Of a stretch of 64,000 nucleotides of DNA, positions 26,143 through 35,834 are shown piece after piece (the first letter of the stretch is position 1; each line of letters starts with the position of its first letter). The position numbers and the translations under genes were made by a program. This stretch comes from Serratia bockelmannii (GTDB lineage: Bacteria; Pseudomonadota; Gammaproteobacteria; Enterobacterales; Enterobacteriaceae). The notes beneath the pieces were generated by a model. The model saw only the letters and a program-made list of their open reading frames with translations. It made no database searches and was not told where the DNA came from. The stretch lies in the NCBI RefSeq assembly GCF_008011855.1, contig NZ_VOUX01000001.1:364597-428596 (forward strand). Reading direction: 5' to 3'.

Positions 26143-27138
26143 CTACAGCCAGCCCGATTTCTTCAGCTTCTGATACAGGAAAATGCAGCCGACGGCGGTC
26201 ACTCCCAGCGTGGCGTGATAGGCCCACGGGAACTTCAGCTCCGGCATATCGGCGAAGTTCATGCCATACAGGCTGAAGACCACCGTCGGGATGGCCAAAA
26301 TCGCCCCCCAGCCCGCCAGCCGTTTCACCACTTCGTTCTGTTTGACCGTCACCAGCGCCAGGTTGACGTGCATGGCGTTGGTCAGCATTTCGCGCATGTC
26401 GTCGATGTTGCTGACCACCTGATGCGCGTGATCCTGCACGTCGCGCACGTAGGCGCGCAGCTCTTTCGGAATCACCTCTTCGTGCAGGCGGATCAGCTGA
26501 TTGCAGATTTCATCCATCGGCAGCGCGGCGTTGCGCAGCGCCAACAGGTGGCGACGCAGGGTATAGACGTTCTCGATCGCCGCCTGATCGAACTCCGACT
26601 GGAACATGTTGGCTTCGATGTTCTCGATGGTGCTCTCGAAGCGCGTCACCACGCTGCGGTAGTTATCCACCACGAAGTCCAACACCGAATAGAGGGCAAA
26701 GCCCGGCCCGTGGCACATTTGCTTGTGGTTCTCTTCCGCCTTGGCGCGGATCGGCGCGTAGCTGGGCGAGGCGCCGTGGCGCACCGTCACCAGAAAGTTT
26801 TTGCCGACGAAGAAGTGGGTTTCGCCGTATTCGATTTCGTCGTGTTCGCCCCACTGCGCGGTCTTCACCACGATGAACAGCGAGTCGCCGTAGGTTTCCA
26901 GCTTCGGCCGCTGATGCGCGCACAGCGCGTCTTCGATCGCCAGATCGTGCAGGCCAAACTCCTCCTGCACCTTGCGCATAAACGCCGGCTCCGGCTGCCG
27001 CAGCCCCAGCCAGACGAAGGTGTCCGGCTGTTTGACCACCTCGCTGATATCGTCGATGGTCACTTCGCCCAGCCGTTGTCCGGCTTTGTACGCCACACAG
27101 TTCACCACCATGCTTTTGCTGTCCATCCGTCCATCCAT
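26143..27138 (-). CDS. CorA-family divalent cation channel
   Basis: A 331-residue CorA-type protein: a large cytoplasmic alpha/beta domain and long helix, then two transmembrane helices near the C terminus with the pore motif YGMNF between them and a basic tail. It likely carries Mg2+ or another divalent ion. The ATG shares a base with the stop of the acetyltransferase gene (TAATG), so it is translationally coupled; ATG codons at 27126 and 27111 are alternatives. Confidence 0.88.
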   Translation of the reverse strand: MDGRMDSKSMVVNCVAYKAGQRLGEVTIDDISEVVKQPDTFVWLGLRQPEPAFMRKVQEEFGLHDLAIEDALCAHQRPKLETYGDSLFIVVKTAQWGEHDEIEYGETHFFVGKNFLVTVRHGASPSYAPIRAKAEENHKQMCHGPGFALYSVLDFVVDNYRSVVTRFESTIENIEANMFQSEFDQAAIENVYTLRRHLLALRNAALPMDEICNQLIRLHEEVIPKELRAYVRDVQDHAHQVVSNIDDMREMLTNAMHVNLALVTVKQNEVVKRLAGWGAILAIPTVVFSLYGMNFADMPELKFPWAYHATLGVTAVGCIFLYQKLKKSGWL

Positions 27139-27557
27139 TAATCAGTCAGGGTTTTGGTGAGAAAATAACACTCATGTTCCACCGGATAATCTTTCAGCGT
27201 CATTTGCAGCCGGTAGCCGAGTTTTTCGTAGAACGGCCGCGCCTGGAAGCTGAAGGTGTCCAGGCGAGCGTAGCGGCAGCCGCGTGCCTGCGCCTCGCGT
27301 TCGGCGGCGCGCATCAACCGGCCGCCGAGGCCGCTGCTGCGCTGGGAGTCCGCCACCCACAGCCACTCGACGCTCAGCCAGTTGCCCCAGGTTTCGGCGG
27401 TCAGGCCGCCGATCACCGTACCGGCTTCGTCGCGCGCATAGACGCTGAGCGGCTTGCGGTGGCTGGCGTCGATATGCGGCAGGTTGTAAGCGCGCAGCCC
27501 TTGCCTGATCGCATCGAGGGTTTGTTCGTCAATCGCGTCGGTAACGGTAATGTCCAT
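27138..27557 (-). CDS. GNAT-family N-acetyltransferase
   Basis: A 139-residue acetyltransferase with the acetyl-CoA loop segment QRSSGLGGRLMRAAEREA and ARPFYEKLGYRL. AGGAGG precedes the ATG at 27557; the frame is open farther up but without a ribosome site. It is the first gene of a two-gene unit with the CorA gene. The substrate is unknown. Confidence 0.88.
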   Translation of the reverse strand: MDITVTDAIDEQTLDAIRQGLRAYNLPHIDASHRKPLSVYARDEAGTVIGGLTAETWGNWLSVEWLWVADSQRSSGLGGRLMRAAEREAQARGCRYARLDTFSFQARPFYEKLGYRLQMTLKDYPVEHECYFLTKTLTD

Positions 27558-27688
27558 TTTTCCTCCTGGGTGATGCGTTAACTTAAGCACACTACGGCCA
27601 AAAGGCAACCTATTGAAATGTAATGCAAACGACCACATCCGCTGAGTAGACTACACTAAACGGGTCATTTTCACCCCAGGAGGACACC

Positions 27689-28789
27689 ATGCCCCGATTG
27701 ACTCTGCTGGCCAGTTTGCTGCTGTGCAGCGGCCTGCTGCACGCCGCGCCGACGGTCAGCCAACTGCAGGACGGCCTGGAACACCCCTGGTCGCTGGCCT
27801 TCTTGCCGGCGGATCAAGGCCTGCTTATCACTGAACGGCCCGGTCGGCTGCGGCTATGGCAGCCGGGCAAAGGCCTGTCGGCACCGATCGCCGGCGTGCC
27901 GCAGGTCTACGCCGAGGGGCAGGGCGGCCTGCTGGAGGTGTTGCCGGCCCCCGACTTCGCCGCCAGCCGCCGGGTATACCTCAGCTTCGCCGAACCGGGC
28001 GAGGGCGGCAAAGCCGGCACGGCGGTCGGCTATGGCCGCCTGAGCGACGATGGCGCGCGGCTGGAGAACTTTAAGGTGATCTTCCGTCAGCAGCCCAAGC
28101 TGTCGGTCGGCAATCACTTCGGCGGCAAGCTGGCGTTCGACAGGCAAGGCTACCTGTTTATCGCGCTGGGTGAAAACAACCAGCGGCCGACGGCGCAGGA
28201 AACCGGCAAACTGCAGGGCAAGCTGGTGCGGCTGACCGCCGAGGGCGCGATACCACCAGATAATCCCTGGGTCGGCCAGGCAGGTAAACGCCCGGAGGTC
28301 TGGTCTTACGGCCACCGCAATCCGCAAGGGCTGGCATTGAACCCGTGGAGCGGCGCGATCTGGGAACATGAGCACGGCCCGCGCGGCGGCGATGAGCTCA
28401 ACATCCCGCTGCCGGGTAAAAACTACGGCTGGCCGCTGGCCACCTACGGCATCAACTATTCCGGCCAGCCGATCCCGGAGGCGAAAGGAGAGCGGGTGCC
28501 CGGCACCGAACAACCGCAGCACTATTGGCGAGTCTCGCCCGGCCTCAGCGGCATGGCGTTCTATGACGGGCAGCGCTTCCCTGCCTGGCGTCACTCGCTG
28601 TTCATCGGCGCGTTGGCGCAAAAGGAACTGATTCGCCTGACGCTGGAGGGTGACAAAGTGGTGGCGGAAGAGCGGCTGCTGGGCGATCGCGGCGAACGCA
28701 TTCGCGAGGTGCGCAGCGGGCCGGATGGCTACCTGTATCTGTTGACGGACGAACGGGACGGCAAGCTGCTGAAGGTCGGGGCGTCGTAA
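27689..28789 (+). CDS. yliI: PQQ-dependent soluble aldose sugar dehydrogenase
   Basis: Exported beta-propeller of 366 residues, with the signal peptide MPRLTLLASLLLCSGLLHAA and then VSQLQDGLEHPWSLAFLP. The family's PQQ-binding and catalytic segments are seen: VGNHFGGKLAFD, HRNPQGLALNPWSGAIWEHEHGPRGGDELN and a final GPDGYLYLLTDE. It oxidises aldoses in the periplasm when PQQ is present. AGGAGG lies before the ATG. In E. coli yliI is next to gstB, as here. Confidence 0.92.
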   Translation: MPRLTLLASLLLCSGLLHAAPTVSQLQDGLEHPWSLAFLPADQGLLITERPGRLRLWQPGKGLSAPIAGVPQVYAEGQGGLLEVLPAPDFAASRRVYLSFAEPGEGGKAGTAVGYGRLSDDGARLENFKVIFRQQPKLSVGNHFGGKLAFDRQGYLFIALGENNQRPTAQETGKLQGKLVRLTAEGAIPPDNPWVGQAGKRPEVWSYGHRNPQGLALNPWSGAIWEHEHGPRGGDELNIPLPGKNYGWPLATYGINYSGQPIPEAKGERVPGTEQPQHYWRVSPGLSGMAFYDGQRFPAWRHSLFIGALAQKELIRLTLEGDKVVAEERLLGDRGERIREVRSGPDGYLYLLTDERDGKLLKVGAS

Positions 28790-28796
28790 CGCCCCG
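28777..28796. terminator. hairpin between convergent yliI and gstB
   Basis: CGGGGCGT and ACGCCCCG form a perfect stem across the yliI stop codon. No T run follows on either strand, so it may be a transcript-end stabiliser or only a weak terminator. Confidence 0.35.
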
Positions 28797-28802
28797 CACG
28801 CA

Positions 28803-29423
28803 TCAGGTGAGCTCGCTCATCACGCCGCGCTGATAGGCCGGGCGAGCGCGCAGTTGCTGATACCAGCGCTCCATGTTCGGCCGTGGGCGGCGGGCGATCG
28901 GCATCTCGAACCAGCCGTAGGCGAAGCTGCCGAGCGGGATATCGCCGAAGCCGAACGCGTCGCCGGAGAGGTAAGGCTGGTGCGCCAACGTCTGTTCAAT
29001 GATATCGAAGTGTTTTTCCAGCGTGGCGGTCGCCGCTTCTATTTTCGCCATGTCGCGCAGCTCCGGCGCGGTGCGGATCAGGCCCCAAAAGACGATGGTG
29101 AAGGCCGGAACGATGGTTGAGGTGGTCCAGTCCATCCATTTCTCGGCGGCGGCGCGCGCCTGCAGATCTTGCGGATAGAACGTCGCGTCGCCGAATTTCG
29201 CCGCCAGGTAGCGCACGATGGTGTTGGACTCCCACAGCACGAAGTCATCGTCCTGCAGCAGCGGCACCAGGCCGTTCGGGTTCAGCGCGCGGTAACTCTC
29301 TTCGTTGACCTTGCCGAACGCGCCGCCGGCGTTGATGTGGGTATAGCTCAGCCCCAGTTCGGCGGCGCACCACAGCACCTTCCTGACGTTGTTCGAATTC
29401 TCACGACCCCAAATGGTCAGCAT
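28803..29423 (-). CDS. gstB: glutathione S-transferase, GstB-like
   Basis: A cytosolic GST of 206 residues: thioredoxin-like N-terminal domain (ENSNNVRKVLWCAAELGL, NPNGLVPLLQDDDFVLWESNTIVRYLA) and a helical C-terminal domain (YLSGDAFGFGDIPLG). The sequence resembles E. coli GstB and it is beside yliI as in E. coli. GGAG precedes the ATG. The gene symbol rests on similarity plus order. Confidence 0.85.
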   Translation of the reverse strand: MLTIWGRENSNNVRKVLWCAAELGLSYTHINAGGAFGKVNEESYRALNPNGLVPLLQDDDFVLWESNTIVRYLAAKFGDATFYPQDLQARAAAEKWMDWTTSTIVPAFTIVFWGLIRTAPELRDMAKIEAATATLEKHFDIIEQTLAHQPYLSGDAFGFGDIPLGSFAYGWFEMPIARRPRPNMERWYQQLRARPAYQRGVMSELT

Positions 29424-29512
29424 GGGATAACTCCGTTAGCGGATTAAAGACCCTTAATACCTACGCCACAATGCGCTTTTTGTCACACCGCAGGGCATTT
29501 TTTGTCTGCCGA

Positions 29513-30169
29513 TCAACGCTCCCAGCGGCACACTTCCCAGCCGTGCTCCGCCGCTAGCGCGCTCAACTCGCTGTCGGGGTTGATCACCGTGGCGCTGTCG
29601 ACGAATTGCAGCATCGCCTTGTCGTTGAGGGAGTCACTGTAGCCGTGGCTGTGCTCGAACTTCAGGTGCGGATGCTGCGCAAGCCAGTGCTGCAGGCGGA
29701 TCACCTTGCCCTGTTGGTAGGTCATGGTGCCGTAGGTGTGGCCGGTGAAGCGACCGTCGCTGATTTCCACGCCGATCGCCAGCGCATCGTCGGCGCCGAG
29801 CTGTTCGGCGATCGGCGCCACCAGGTGCTCGCCGGTGGCGGAGATCACCAGGATGCAGTCGCCGCGTTCGCGGTGCCACTGCAGGCGCTCACGGGCGGCG
29901 GGATAGACGCGCGGCAGGATATCGCGGCGAATGTAGCGTTGCACCCAGCCGGCCACGGTTTGCACGCTCAGGCCGGTCAGCGGCGCCAGCGTGGCCTGCA
30001 TGTAGTCCTCCATCGACAGCTTGCCCTGATAATAGAGCTGCATCAGCTGCTGCTCCTGCAGTTCCAGCTCCGCCGGCGCGAAGCCCTGGCCGACCAGCCA
30101 GCGGATCCACAGGCTGGCGCTGTCATCGTCAATCAGGGTTTCATCCAGGTCGAATAAGGCTAAATCCAT
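29513..30169 (-). CDS. HAD-IB family phosphatase (SerB-like)
   Basis: A cytosolic phosphatase of 218 residues with the four HAD motifs: FDLDETL, the ISATGEHL threonine/serine motif, a lysine in YQQGKVIRL, and GYSDSLNDKAML. The long cap between motifs I and II places it in subfamily IB with phosphoserine phosphatases. The substrate is unknown. The start at 30169 is chosen because CGGAGAAA precedes it and the HAD motif then lies at the N terminus. Confidence 0.88.
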   Translation of the reverse strand: MDLALFDLDETLIDDDSASLWIRWLVGQGFAPAELELQEQQLMQLYYQGKLSMEDYMQATLAPLTGLSVQTVAGWVQRYIRRDILPRVYPAARERLQWHRERGDCILVISATGEHLVAPIAEQLGADDALAIGVEISDGRFTGHTYGTMTYQQGKVIRLQHWLAQHPHLKFEHSHGYSDSLNDKAMLQFVDSATVINPDSELSALAAEHGWEVCRWER

Positions 30170-30454
30170 CAGTATTTCTCCGGCAGGCAGGGTATGAGGT
30201 CGTTTACAGGATAGCGGATAGCGCCCATCGCCAGCCAGCGGCGTCGGCGAAATTGCGCAGAGCATAAGAAACATTGATGACGGTTTTGCGACAGTTTGTT
30301 GAACGTTTGCATAACTTAGAACGCAACAATATTGGCCGCTCCGGCGAGCGCGGTGATAACTATGGGGCAAATGCAGCTACCCGCTGGGGAGTGACAATGT
30401 TGATTATTCGTCTGTATGGCAGCCCGATCGTGATCGGGGAAGAAGAGGAACCGC

Positions 30455-31480
30455 ATGATGACGCATCTGACGACGCTGAAGACGCTGCCGCTGCTGGATC
30501 TTTCGCAGCTTGACGGTGATGCGCGCCAGCGGCGCGCCTTTCTCGACGATTTGCGCGCGGCGGCCCGCGATGTCGGTTTTTTCTATCTGCGTGGGCACGG
30601 CGTAGACGGTGCGTTGAATGCGCGACTGCAGCACGCCGCGCGGCAATTTTTCGCCCTGCCGGAAGCCGACAAGCTGGCGGTGCAGATGGTGCATTCGCCG
30701 CACTTTCGCGGTTACAACCGGGCGGCGGCGGAGCTCACGCGCGGGCAGCCTGACTGGCGCGAGCAGTTCGATATCGGCGCCGAACGCCCGGCGCTGACGT
30801 TGTCTGACGACACGCCACGCTGGGCGCGCCTGCAGGGGCCAAACCAGTGGCCGGCAGCGCTACCGACGTTGAAACCGCTGCTGCTGCAGTGGCAACAGGC
30901 GATGACCGCCATGTCGCTGCGGCTGCTGCGCGCTTTCGCTTTGGCGCTGTCGCTGCCGGAGCAGGCGTTCGATCGCTTGTACGGCGAGAAGCCCAACGAG
31001 CACATCAAACTGATCCGCTATCCGGGGCGGGAGGCTACCGGCAGCGCACAGGGCGTTGGCGCACACAAGGACTCCGGGTTTCTCAGCTTCCTGCTGCAGG
31101 ACGCGCAAAAAGGGCTGCAGGTGGAGGTGAGCGAAGGGCGGTGGATAGACGCGCAGCCGCATGAAGACACTTTCGTGGTGAACATCGGCGAGCTGCTGGA
31201 GCTGGCGACCAACGGCTATCTGCGCGCCACGGTGCACCGGGTGGAGACGCCGCCGGCGGGGCGCGACAGGTTGTCGATCGCGTTCTTCCTCGGCGCACGG
31301 CTGGACGCGGTGGTGCCGCTGTATCAACTGCCGCCGCCGCTGGCGGCGCAGGCTCGGGGCCCGGCTAGCGATCCGCTCAACCCGCTGCTGCGCGACGTGG
31401 GGTATAACTACCTGAAAGGCCGCATCCGTTCCCACCCCGATGTGGCACAGCGCTTTTATCGGGACGTCATCGGCGTCTGA
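30455..31480 (+). CDS. isopenicillin-N-synthase-like Fe(II) dioxygenase
   Basis: A 341-residue member of the IPNS / 2-oxoglutarate dioxygenase family. The N-terminal DIOX_N region has FFYLRGHGVD; the C-terminal barrel has the iron ligands in GAHKDSGFLSFLLQD (His, Asp) and ATVHRVETP (His), followed by DRLSIAFFLG with the arginine that binds the acid cosubstrate. AGAGGAA precedes the ATG; the next ATG codon is an alternative. The substrate is unknown. Confidence 0.88.
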   Translation: MMTHLTTLKTLPLLDLSQLDGDARQRRAFLDDLRAAARDVGFFYLRGHGVDGALNARLQHAARQFFALPEADKLAVQMVHSPHFRGYNRAAAELTRGQPDWREQFDIGAERPALTLSDDTPRWARLQGPNQWPAALPTLKPLLLQWQQAMTAMSLRLLRAFALALSLPEQAFDRLYGEKPNEHIKLIRYPGREATGSAQGVGAHKDSGFLSFLLQDAQKGLQVEVSEGRWIDAQPHEDTFVVNIGELLELATNGYLRATVHRVETPPAGRDRLSIAFFLGARLDAVVPLYQLPPPLAAQARGPASDPLNPLLRDVGYNYLKGRIRSHPDVAQRFYRDVIGV

Positions 31481-31491
31481 ACATCAGGCAC

Positions 31492-31518
31492 AAAAAAGCC
31501 CGGCGCGCCGGCCGGGCT
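31492..31518 (-). terminator. terminator of the transsulfuration operon
   Basis: On the minus strand AGCCCGGC and GCCGGGCT form an 8-bp stem followed by six U, 22 bases past the stop of the cystathionine lyase-type gene. The plus-strand side has no T run. Confidence 0.85.
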
Positions 31519-31539
31519 GATGGCGATTGATTCAGGCGA

Positions 31540-32685
31540 TTATTCCGCCAGCGCCTGCTGCAGATCGGCGATCAGATCTTCCACATCCTCAATCCCCACC
31601 GACAGGCGCACCAGCTGCGGTGTGATGCCGGTTGCCAGGCGCTGTTCCAGCGGAATGGAGGCGTGCGTCATGCTGAACGGTTGGCTGATCAGGCTTTCCA
31701 CGCCGCCCAGGCTTTCCGCCAGGGTGAACAGGTGCGAGCGCTGGATGACCCGGCGCGCATAGGCGTCGTCGCCTTTCAGCCGTACCGAGATCATGCCGCC
31801 GAAGCGCGTCATCTGGCGTGCCGCCAGCTCATGCTGCGGATGGCTCGGCAGGCCGGGATAGTAGACGTTTTCCACCTGCGGCTGGCTCTCCAGCCACTGG
31901 GCGATGCGCAGCGCGCTGTCGCTGTGGCGCTGCATGCGCAGGGCCAGGGTGCGAATGCCGCGCAGCGTCAGGAAGCTGCTGAACGGATCGAGAATGCCGC
32001 CGACCGCGTTTTGCAGGAAACCGAGCTGCTCCGCCAGCGCCGGGTTATCCCCCACCGCAGCGACGCCGGCCACCACGTCGGAGTGACCATTGAGGTATTT
32101 GGTGGCGGAGTGCACCACCACGTCAAAGCCCAGATCCAGCGGACGCTGCAGATACGGCGAAGCGAAGGTATTGTCCGCCACGCTGATAAGCTGATGCTTT
32201 TTGGCGATCGCGGCGATGGCGCTCAGATCCGCCAGTTTCAGCAATGGGTTGGTCGGGGTTTCCACCCAGATCATTTTGGTATCCGGCTCGATCGCCTGTT
32301 CCAGCCCGGCGAGATCCGCCGGTGACACGTAGGTGACGCGCAGGCCGGCGGTGCGGCTGCGCACCTTTTCCAGCAGGCGATAGGTGCCGCCGTACAGGTC
32401 GTCTACCGCGATCAGGTGGCTGTCTTTATCGAGCAGCTCCAGCACCGTGGAGCAGGCCGCCAGACCGGAGGCGAAGGCGTAGCCGCGGCTGCCACCTTCC
32501 AGTTCGGCGATGGCGCTTTCCAGCGCGGTGCGCGTCGGGTTGGCGCTGCGGGAGTATTCGTAGCCGGTATGCTCGCCCGGTGCCGGTTGGGCGTAGGTGG
32601 AGGTGGCGTAAATCGCCGGCATCACTGCGCCGGTCGCGTCCGGGGTGTAACCGGCGTGAACGGTCAACGTATCAAACTTGGCCAT
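31540..32685 (-). CDS. cystathionine gamma-lyase / gamma-synthase family PLP enzyme
   Basis: A 381-residue Cys/Met-metabolism PLP enzyme with [31 protein letters not shown], and the PLP-lysine segment [16 protein letters not shown]. Sequence alone does not separate gamma-lyase from gamma-synthase. The neighbour upstream, 12 bases away, is cystathionine beta-synthase, so together they most likely run reverse transsulfuration (homocysteine to cysteine) and this is the gamma-lyase. Confidence 0.88.
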   Translation of the reverse strand: MAKFDTLTVHAGYTPDATGAVMPAIYATSTYAQPAPGEHTGYEYSRSANPTRTALESAIAELEGGSRGYAFASGLAACSTVLELLDKDSHLIAVDDLYGGTYRLLEKVRSRTAGLRVTYVSPADLAGLEQAIEPDTKMIWVETPTNPLLKLADLSAIAAIAKKHQLISVADNTFASPYLQRPLDLGFDVVVHSATKYLNGHSDVVAGVAAVGDNPALAEQLGFLQNAVGGILDPFSSFLTLRGIRTLALRMQRHSDSALRIAQWLESQPQVENVYYPGLPSHPQHELAARQMTRFGGMISVRLKGDDAYARRVIQRSHLFTLAESLGGVESLISQPFSMTHASIPLEQRLATGITPQLVRLSVGIEDVEDLIADLQQALAE

Positions 32686-32697
32686 AATGGGTCCTTA

Positions 32698-34065
32698 TTA
32701 ACGTAATTTTTGGCGCCAGGCGTTAAGTACGTCTGTGCGGGTAATCAGGCCGAGGAAGCGCTCGCCGTCGAGCACTACCGCGACGTGGCCATGGTTGAAG
32801 GTGGCCTGTAATTCGTCGTAGCCGGCTTCTTTTTGCAGCGTATGGACTTGCTTGGTCATCGCGCTGCCGGCCGGCAGGCTGAAGTGGGCGGCGTCGGCCT
32901 GGACGGCGTTCAGCAGATCCCACTCATCGATCAAACCGACCACCCGATCGCCTTCCAGCACCGGCAGCTGCGAGATGTCGTACAGCCGCATGCGGGCGTG
33001 CACGATCGCCAGCGTGTCGTCCGGCGCGGCAGAAACGGCCGCACCTTCGTCGTGGCGGTAGGCGATCAGATCGCGCAGATCGCCGTGCTGCGGCTTGCTC
33101 AGCAGGCCCTGTTCCAGCATCCAGTGGTCGTTATACATTTTAGACAGGTATTTGTTGCCGCTGTCGCAGACGAAGGTCACCACTCGCTTGGGTTCGGTCT
33201 GTGCGCGGCAGTAACGCAATGCGGCGGCCAGCAGGGTGCCGGTGGACGATCCCGCCAGCACGCCTTCCTTGCGCAGTAGATCGCGCGCGGTGGTGAAGGC
33301 CTCCGCGTCGCCGATGCGGTAAGCGTTGCGGACCTGGTCAAAGTCGCTGAGCGGTGGGACGAAGTCTTCGCCGATGCCCTCAACTAACCAACTGCCCGCT
33401 TCGCCGATGTGGCCGTTGTCGAGATAGTCCGCCAGGATAGAGCCGGCAGGGTCGGCCAGCACAAATTCCGTCTGCGGCGAAACGTCGGCGAAATAGCGGC
33501 TCAGCCCGCCCAGTGTGCCGCCGGAGCCGACGCCGACCACGATAGCGTCCACGTCGTGCTCCATCTGCCGCCACAGTTCGGGGGCGGTAGTGGTGGTATG
33601 GGCCGCCGGATTGGCCGGGTTGTTGAACTGATCGATATAAAAGGCGCCGGGGATCTCCCCGGCGAGGCGTTTGGCGTAATCCTGATAGTAAGCCGGATGC
33701 CCCTTGCCGACGTCCGAGCGGGTCAACAGCACTTCCACGCCCAGCGCGCGCAGGTGGAAGATCTTCTCGCGGCTCATCTTGTCCGGCACCACCAGCAGCA
33801 GCTTATAGCCTTTCAGCGCCGCCACCAGCGCCAATCCCAGACCGGTATTGCCGGCGGTGGCTTCGATGATGGTGCCGCCCGGCTGCAGCTTGCCGTCGCG
33901 CTCGGCCTGTTCGATCATCGACAGCGCCACGCGGTCTTTGATCGAACCGCCGGGGTTTTGGTTCTCCAGCTTGACGAACAGCCGGCACGGGCCGGTATCG
34001 AACTGGGTCAGTTCCAGCATCGGGGTATTGCCAATCATCTCGATGACGGAATGGGGGATCGCCAT
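32698..34065 (-). CDS. cbs: cystathionine beta-synthase with CBS-domain pair
   Basis: A 455-residue PLP enzyme that joins serine (or O-acetylserine) and homocysteine. The catalytic part has the PLP lysine in NPGGSIKDRVAL, TAGNTGLGLALVA and VGVGSGGTLGGLSRYF. Two CBS domains follow from about residue 340 (DTLAIVHARMRLYDISQLPV, HVAVVLDGERFLGLITRTDV), possible nucleotide or SAM sensors. GGAG precedes the ATG. It is the first gene of a two-gene operon. Confidence 0.93.
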   Translation of the reverse strand: MAIPHSVIEMIGNTPMLELTQFDTGPCRLFVKLENQNPGGSIKDRVALSMIEQAERDGKLQPGGTIIEATAGNTGLGLALVAALKGYKLLLVVPDKMSREKIFHLRALGVEVLLTRSDVGKGHPAYYQDYAKRLAGEIPGAFYIDQFNNPANPAAHTTTTAPELWRQMEHDVDAIVVGVGSGGTLGGLSRYFADVSPQTEFVLADPAGSILADYLDNGHIGEAGSWLVEGIGEDFVPPLSDFDQVRNAYRIGDAEAFTTARDLLRKEGVLAGSSTGTLLAAALRYCRAQTEPKRVVTFVCDSGNKYLSKMYNDHWMLEQGLLSKPQHGDLRDLIAYRHDEGAAVSAAPDDTLAIVHARMRLYDISQLPVLEGDRVVGLIDEWDLLNAVQADAAHFSLPAGSAMTKQVHTLQKEAGYDELQATFNHGHVAVVLDGERFLGLITRTDVLNAWRQKLR

Positions 34066-34531
34066 GACTCATCTCCAGGATTATTCGGTATAAAAGTCGT
34101 TGTGCGGATGATAGCGCTGAGGATAAGCGCTTTAAAAAGAACAAATAACGGTTCTATATGCCATTATGGAATATATTAATCTTTTTTGGACGTATGGAAG
34201 CGCAGATGTTTAGCGGTGCAGATGCTTGGCCGTGTAGCCGTGGGTGGGTGCAAAAATGCGCGTCTCGATGCTTTTTTGAACGATAAGCGGGGGGCTGCGT
34301 ACAGTTATGTAAAAATGCTGAAAATTCACGCTAAACCCTGCAAAAATAAGATAAATCACATAAACTCACAGCAAGGGCATTTTCGGTGCGTTGTGTTACC
34401 CGCTATGGGCGCCGCAGGGGGTTGCGGCCGGCATGCGCGCACCGGGCCACTCTCGCTGGTTGGCTTAAAACGTGAACATGTTTGAAAGTTAACGCTATTT
34501 CAATGGTTTGAATGGACACTCTGGCGACGTC
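34066..34531. other. intergenic region between cbs and dacC
   Basis: No gene seen. It must hold the divergent promoters of cbs and dacC. It is AT-rich near cbs, and 34468-34483 (AAACGTGAACATGTTT) is a near-perfect dyad that could be an operator for dacC; the binding protein is not known. I see no convincing -10/-35 pair. Confidence 0.4.
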
Positions 34532-35737
34532 ATGATGAAAAAAAACTTATCCACTTCCCTGAAAAAACTGACCTTCAGCGTAGGCATCCTGTTGCTGGCT
34601 GCCCCGGCCGTGCACGCGGCTGAGCCGCCGGCGCCGCCGCAGGTAGACGCCAAGGCCTACATTCTGATGGATTACAACAGCGGCAAGGTGCTGACCGAAG
34701 GCAATGCCGACACCCGTCTCGATCCCGCCAGCCTGACCAAGATCATGTCCAGCTACGTGATCGGCCAGGCGATCAAGGCCGGCAAGATCAAGCCGGAAGA
34801 CATGGTCACCGTCGGCAAAGACGCCTGGGCGCCCGGTAACCCGGCGCTGCGCGGCTCTTCGCTGATGTTCATCAAGCCGGGCGATCAGGTGCCGGTGCTG
34901 GAACTGAATAAGGGCATCGTGATCCAGTCGGGTAACGATGCCAGCATCGCGCTGGCAGACTACGTGGCGGGCAGCCAGGATTCGTTCGTTGGCCTGATGA
35001 ACAACTATGCCAAATCCCTGGGCCTGCAGAATACCCACTTCCTGACGGTGCACGGCCTGGATGCGGAAGGGCAGTACAGCACCGCGCGTGACATGGCGCT
35101 GTTGAGTCAGGCGCTGATCCGCGACGTGCCGGACGAATACGCGCTGCATAAAGAGAAAGAGTTCACCTTCAACAAGATCCGCCAGATTAACCGCAACCGT
35201 CTGCTGTGGAGCAGCAACCTGAACGTCGACGGTATCAAGACCGGTTACACCAGCGGCGCCGGCCACAACCTGGTGGCGTCCGCTACCGACGGACCGATGC
35301 GTCTGATCTCGGTGGTTTTAGGCGCGCCGAGCGATCGCGTGCGCTTTAGCGAAAGCGAAAAGCTGCTGACCTGGGGCTTCCGCTTCTATGAAACCGCGAC
35401 GCCTATCAAGGCCGATAAACCGTTCGTCACCCAGAAAGTGTGGTTCGGCGACGTCAGCGAAGTGCCGCTTGGCGTGGCGAAAGACGCCTCGGTCACCATT
35501 CCGAAAGGGCAGATGAAAAACCTGAAGGCCAGCTACAAGCTGACCCAACCGACGCTGGAAGCGCCGCTGGCGAAAAACCAGGTGGTCGGCACCATCGATT
35601 TCCAGCTGGACGGCAAGACCATCGAGCAGCACCCGCTGGTGGTGATGCAAGAGGTGAAAGAGGGCAACTTCTTCAGCCGCATCTGGGATATGGTGATGAT
35701 GAAGCTGAGCCAGTGGTTCGGCGGGATCTTCGGCTGA
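34532..35737 (+). CDS. dacC: D-alanyl-D-alanine carboxypeptidase, PBP6-like
   Basis: Periplasmic, inner-membrane-anchored PBP that trims the terminal D-Ala of peptidoglycan stem peptides. It has a cleavable signal ending in VHAAEPP, active-site SLTKIM (SxxK), SGNDAS (SxN) and [12 protein letters not shown] (KTG), a PBP5_C domain, and the C-terminal amphipathic anchor [19 protein letters not shown]. The full sequence follows E. coli DacC more closely than DacD or DacA. The start is one of two adjacent ATG codons at 34532/34535; no clear ribosome site is visible. Confidence 0.92.
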   Translation: MMKKNLSTSLKKLTFSVGILLLAAPAVHAAEPPAPPQVDAKAYILMDYNSGKVLTEGNADTRLDPASLTKIMSSYVIGQAIKAGKIKPEDMVTVGKDAWAPGNPALRGSSLMFIKPGDQVPVLELNKGIVIQSGNDASIALADYVAGSQDSFVGLMNNYAKSLGLQNTHFLTVHGLDAEGQYSTARDMALLSQALIRDVPDEYALHKEKEFTFNKIRQINRNRLLWSSNLNVDGIKTGYTSGAGHNLVASATDGPMRLISVVLGAPSDRVRFSESEKLLTWGFRFYETATPIKADKPFVTQKVWFGDVSEVPLGVAKDASVTIPKGQMKNLKASYKLTQPTLEAPLAKNQVVGTIDFQLDGKTIEQHPLVVMQEVKEGNFFSRIWDMVMMKLSQWFGGIFG

Positions 35738-35781
35738 ATAGCCTGATGTAAGGAGCGCCCCGGGCGCACCATCCTCGACCA

Positions 35782-35811
35782 AGCCGCAACGGAGACGTTG
35801 CGGCTTTTTTT
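35782..35811 (+). terminator. dacC terminator
   Basis: A perfect 10-bp stem AGCCGCAACG/CGTTGCGGCT with loop GAGA is followed by seven T on the plus strand, 45 bases after the dacC stop. Confidence 0.93.
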
Positions 35812-35834
35812 CGCGAGTTTCTGCGGCGCGGTGA

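Noticed and set aside
26113..27141. Plus-strand open frame of 342 codons opposite the CorA-type gene.
   Set aside because: The CorA-type protein with YGMNF and two terminal membrane helices is the coding frame; the other is a shadow.
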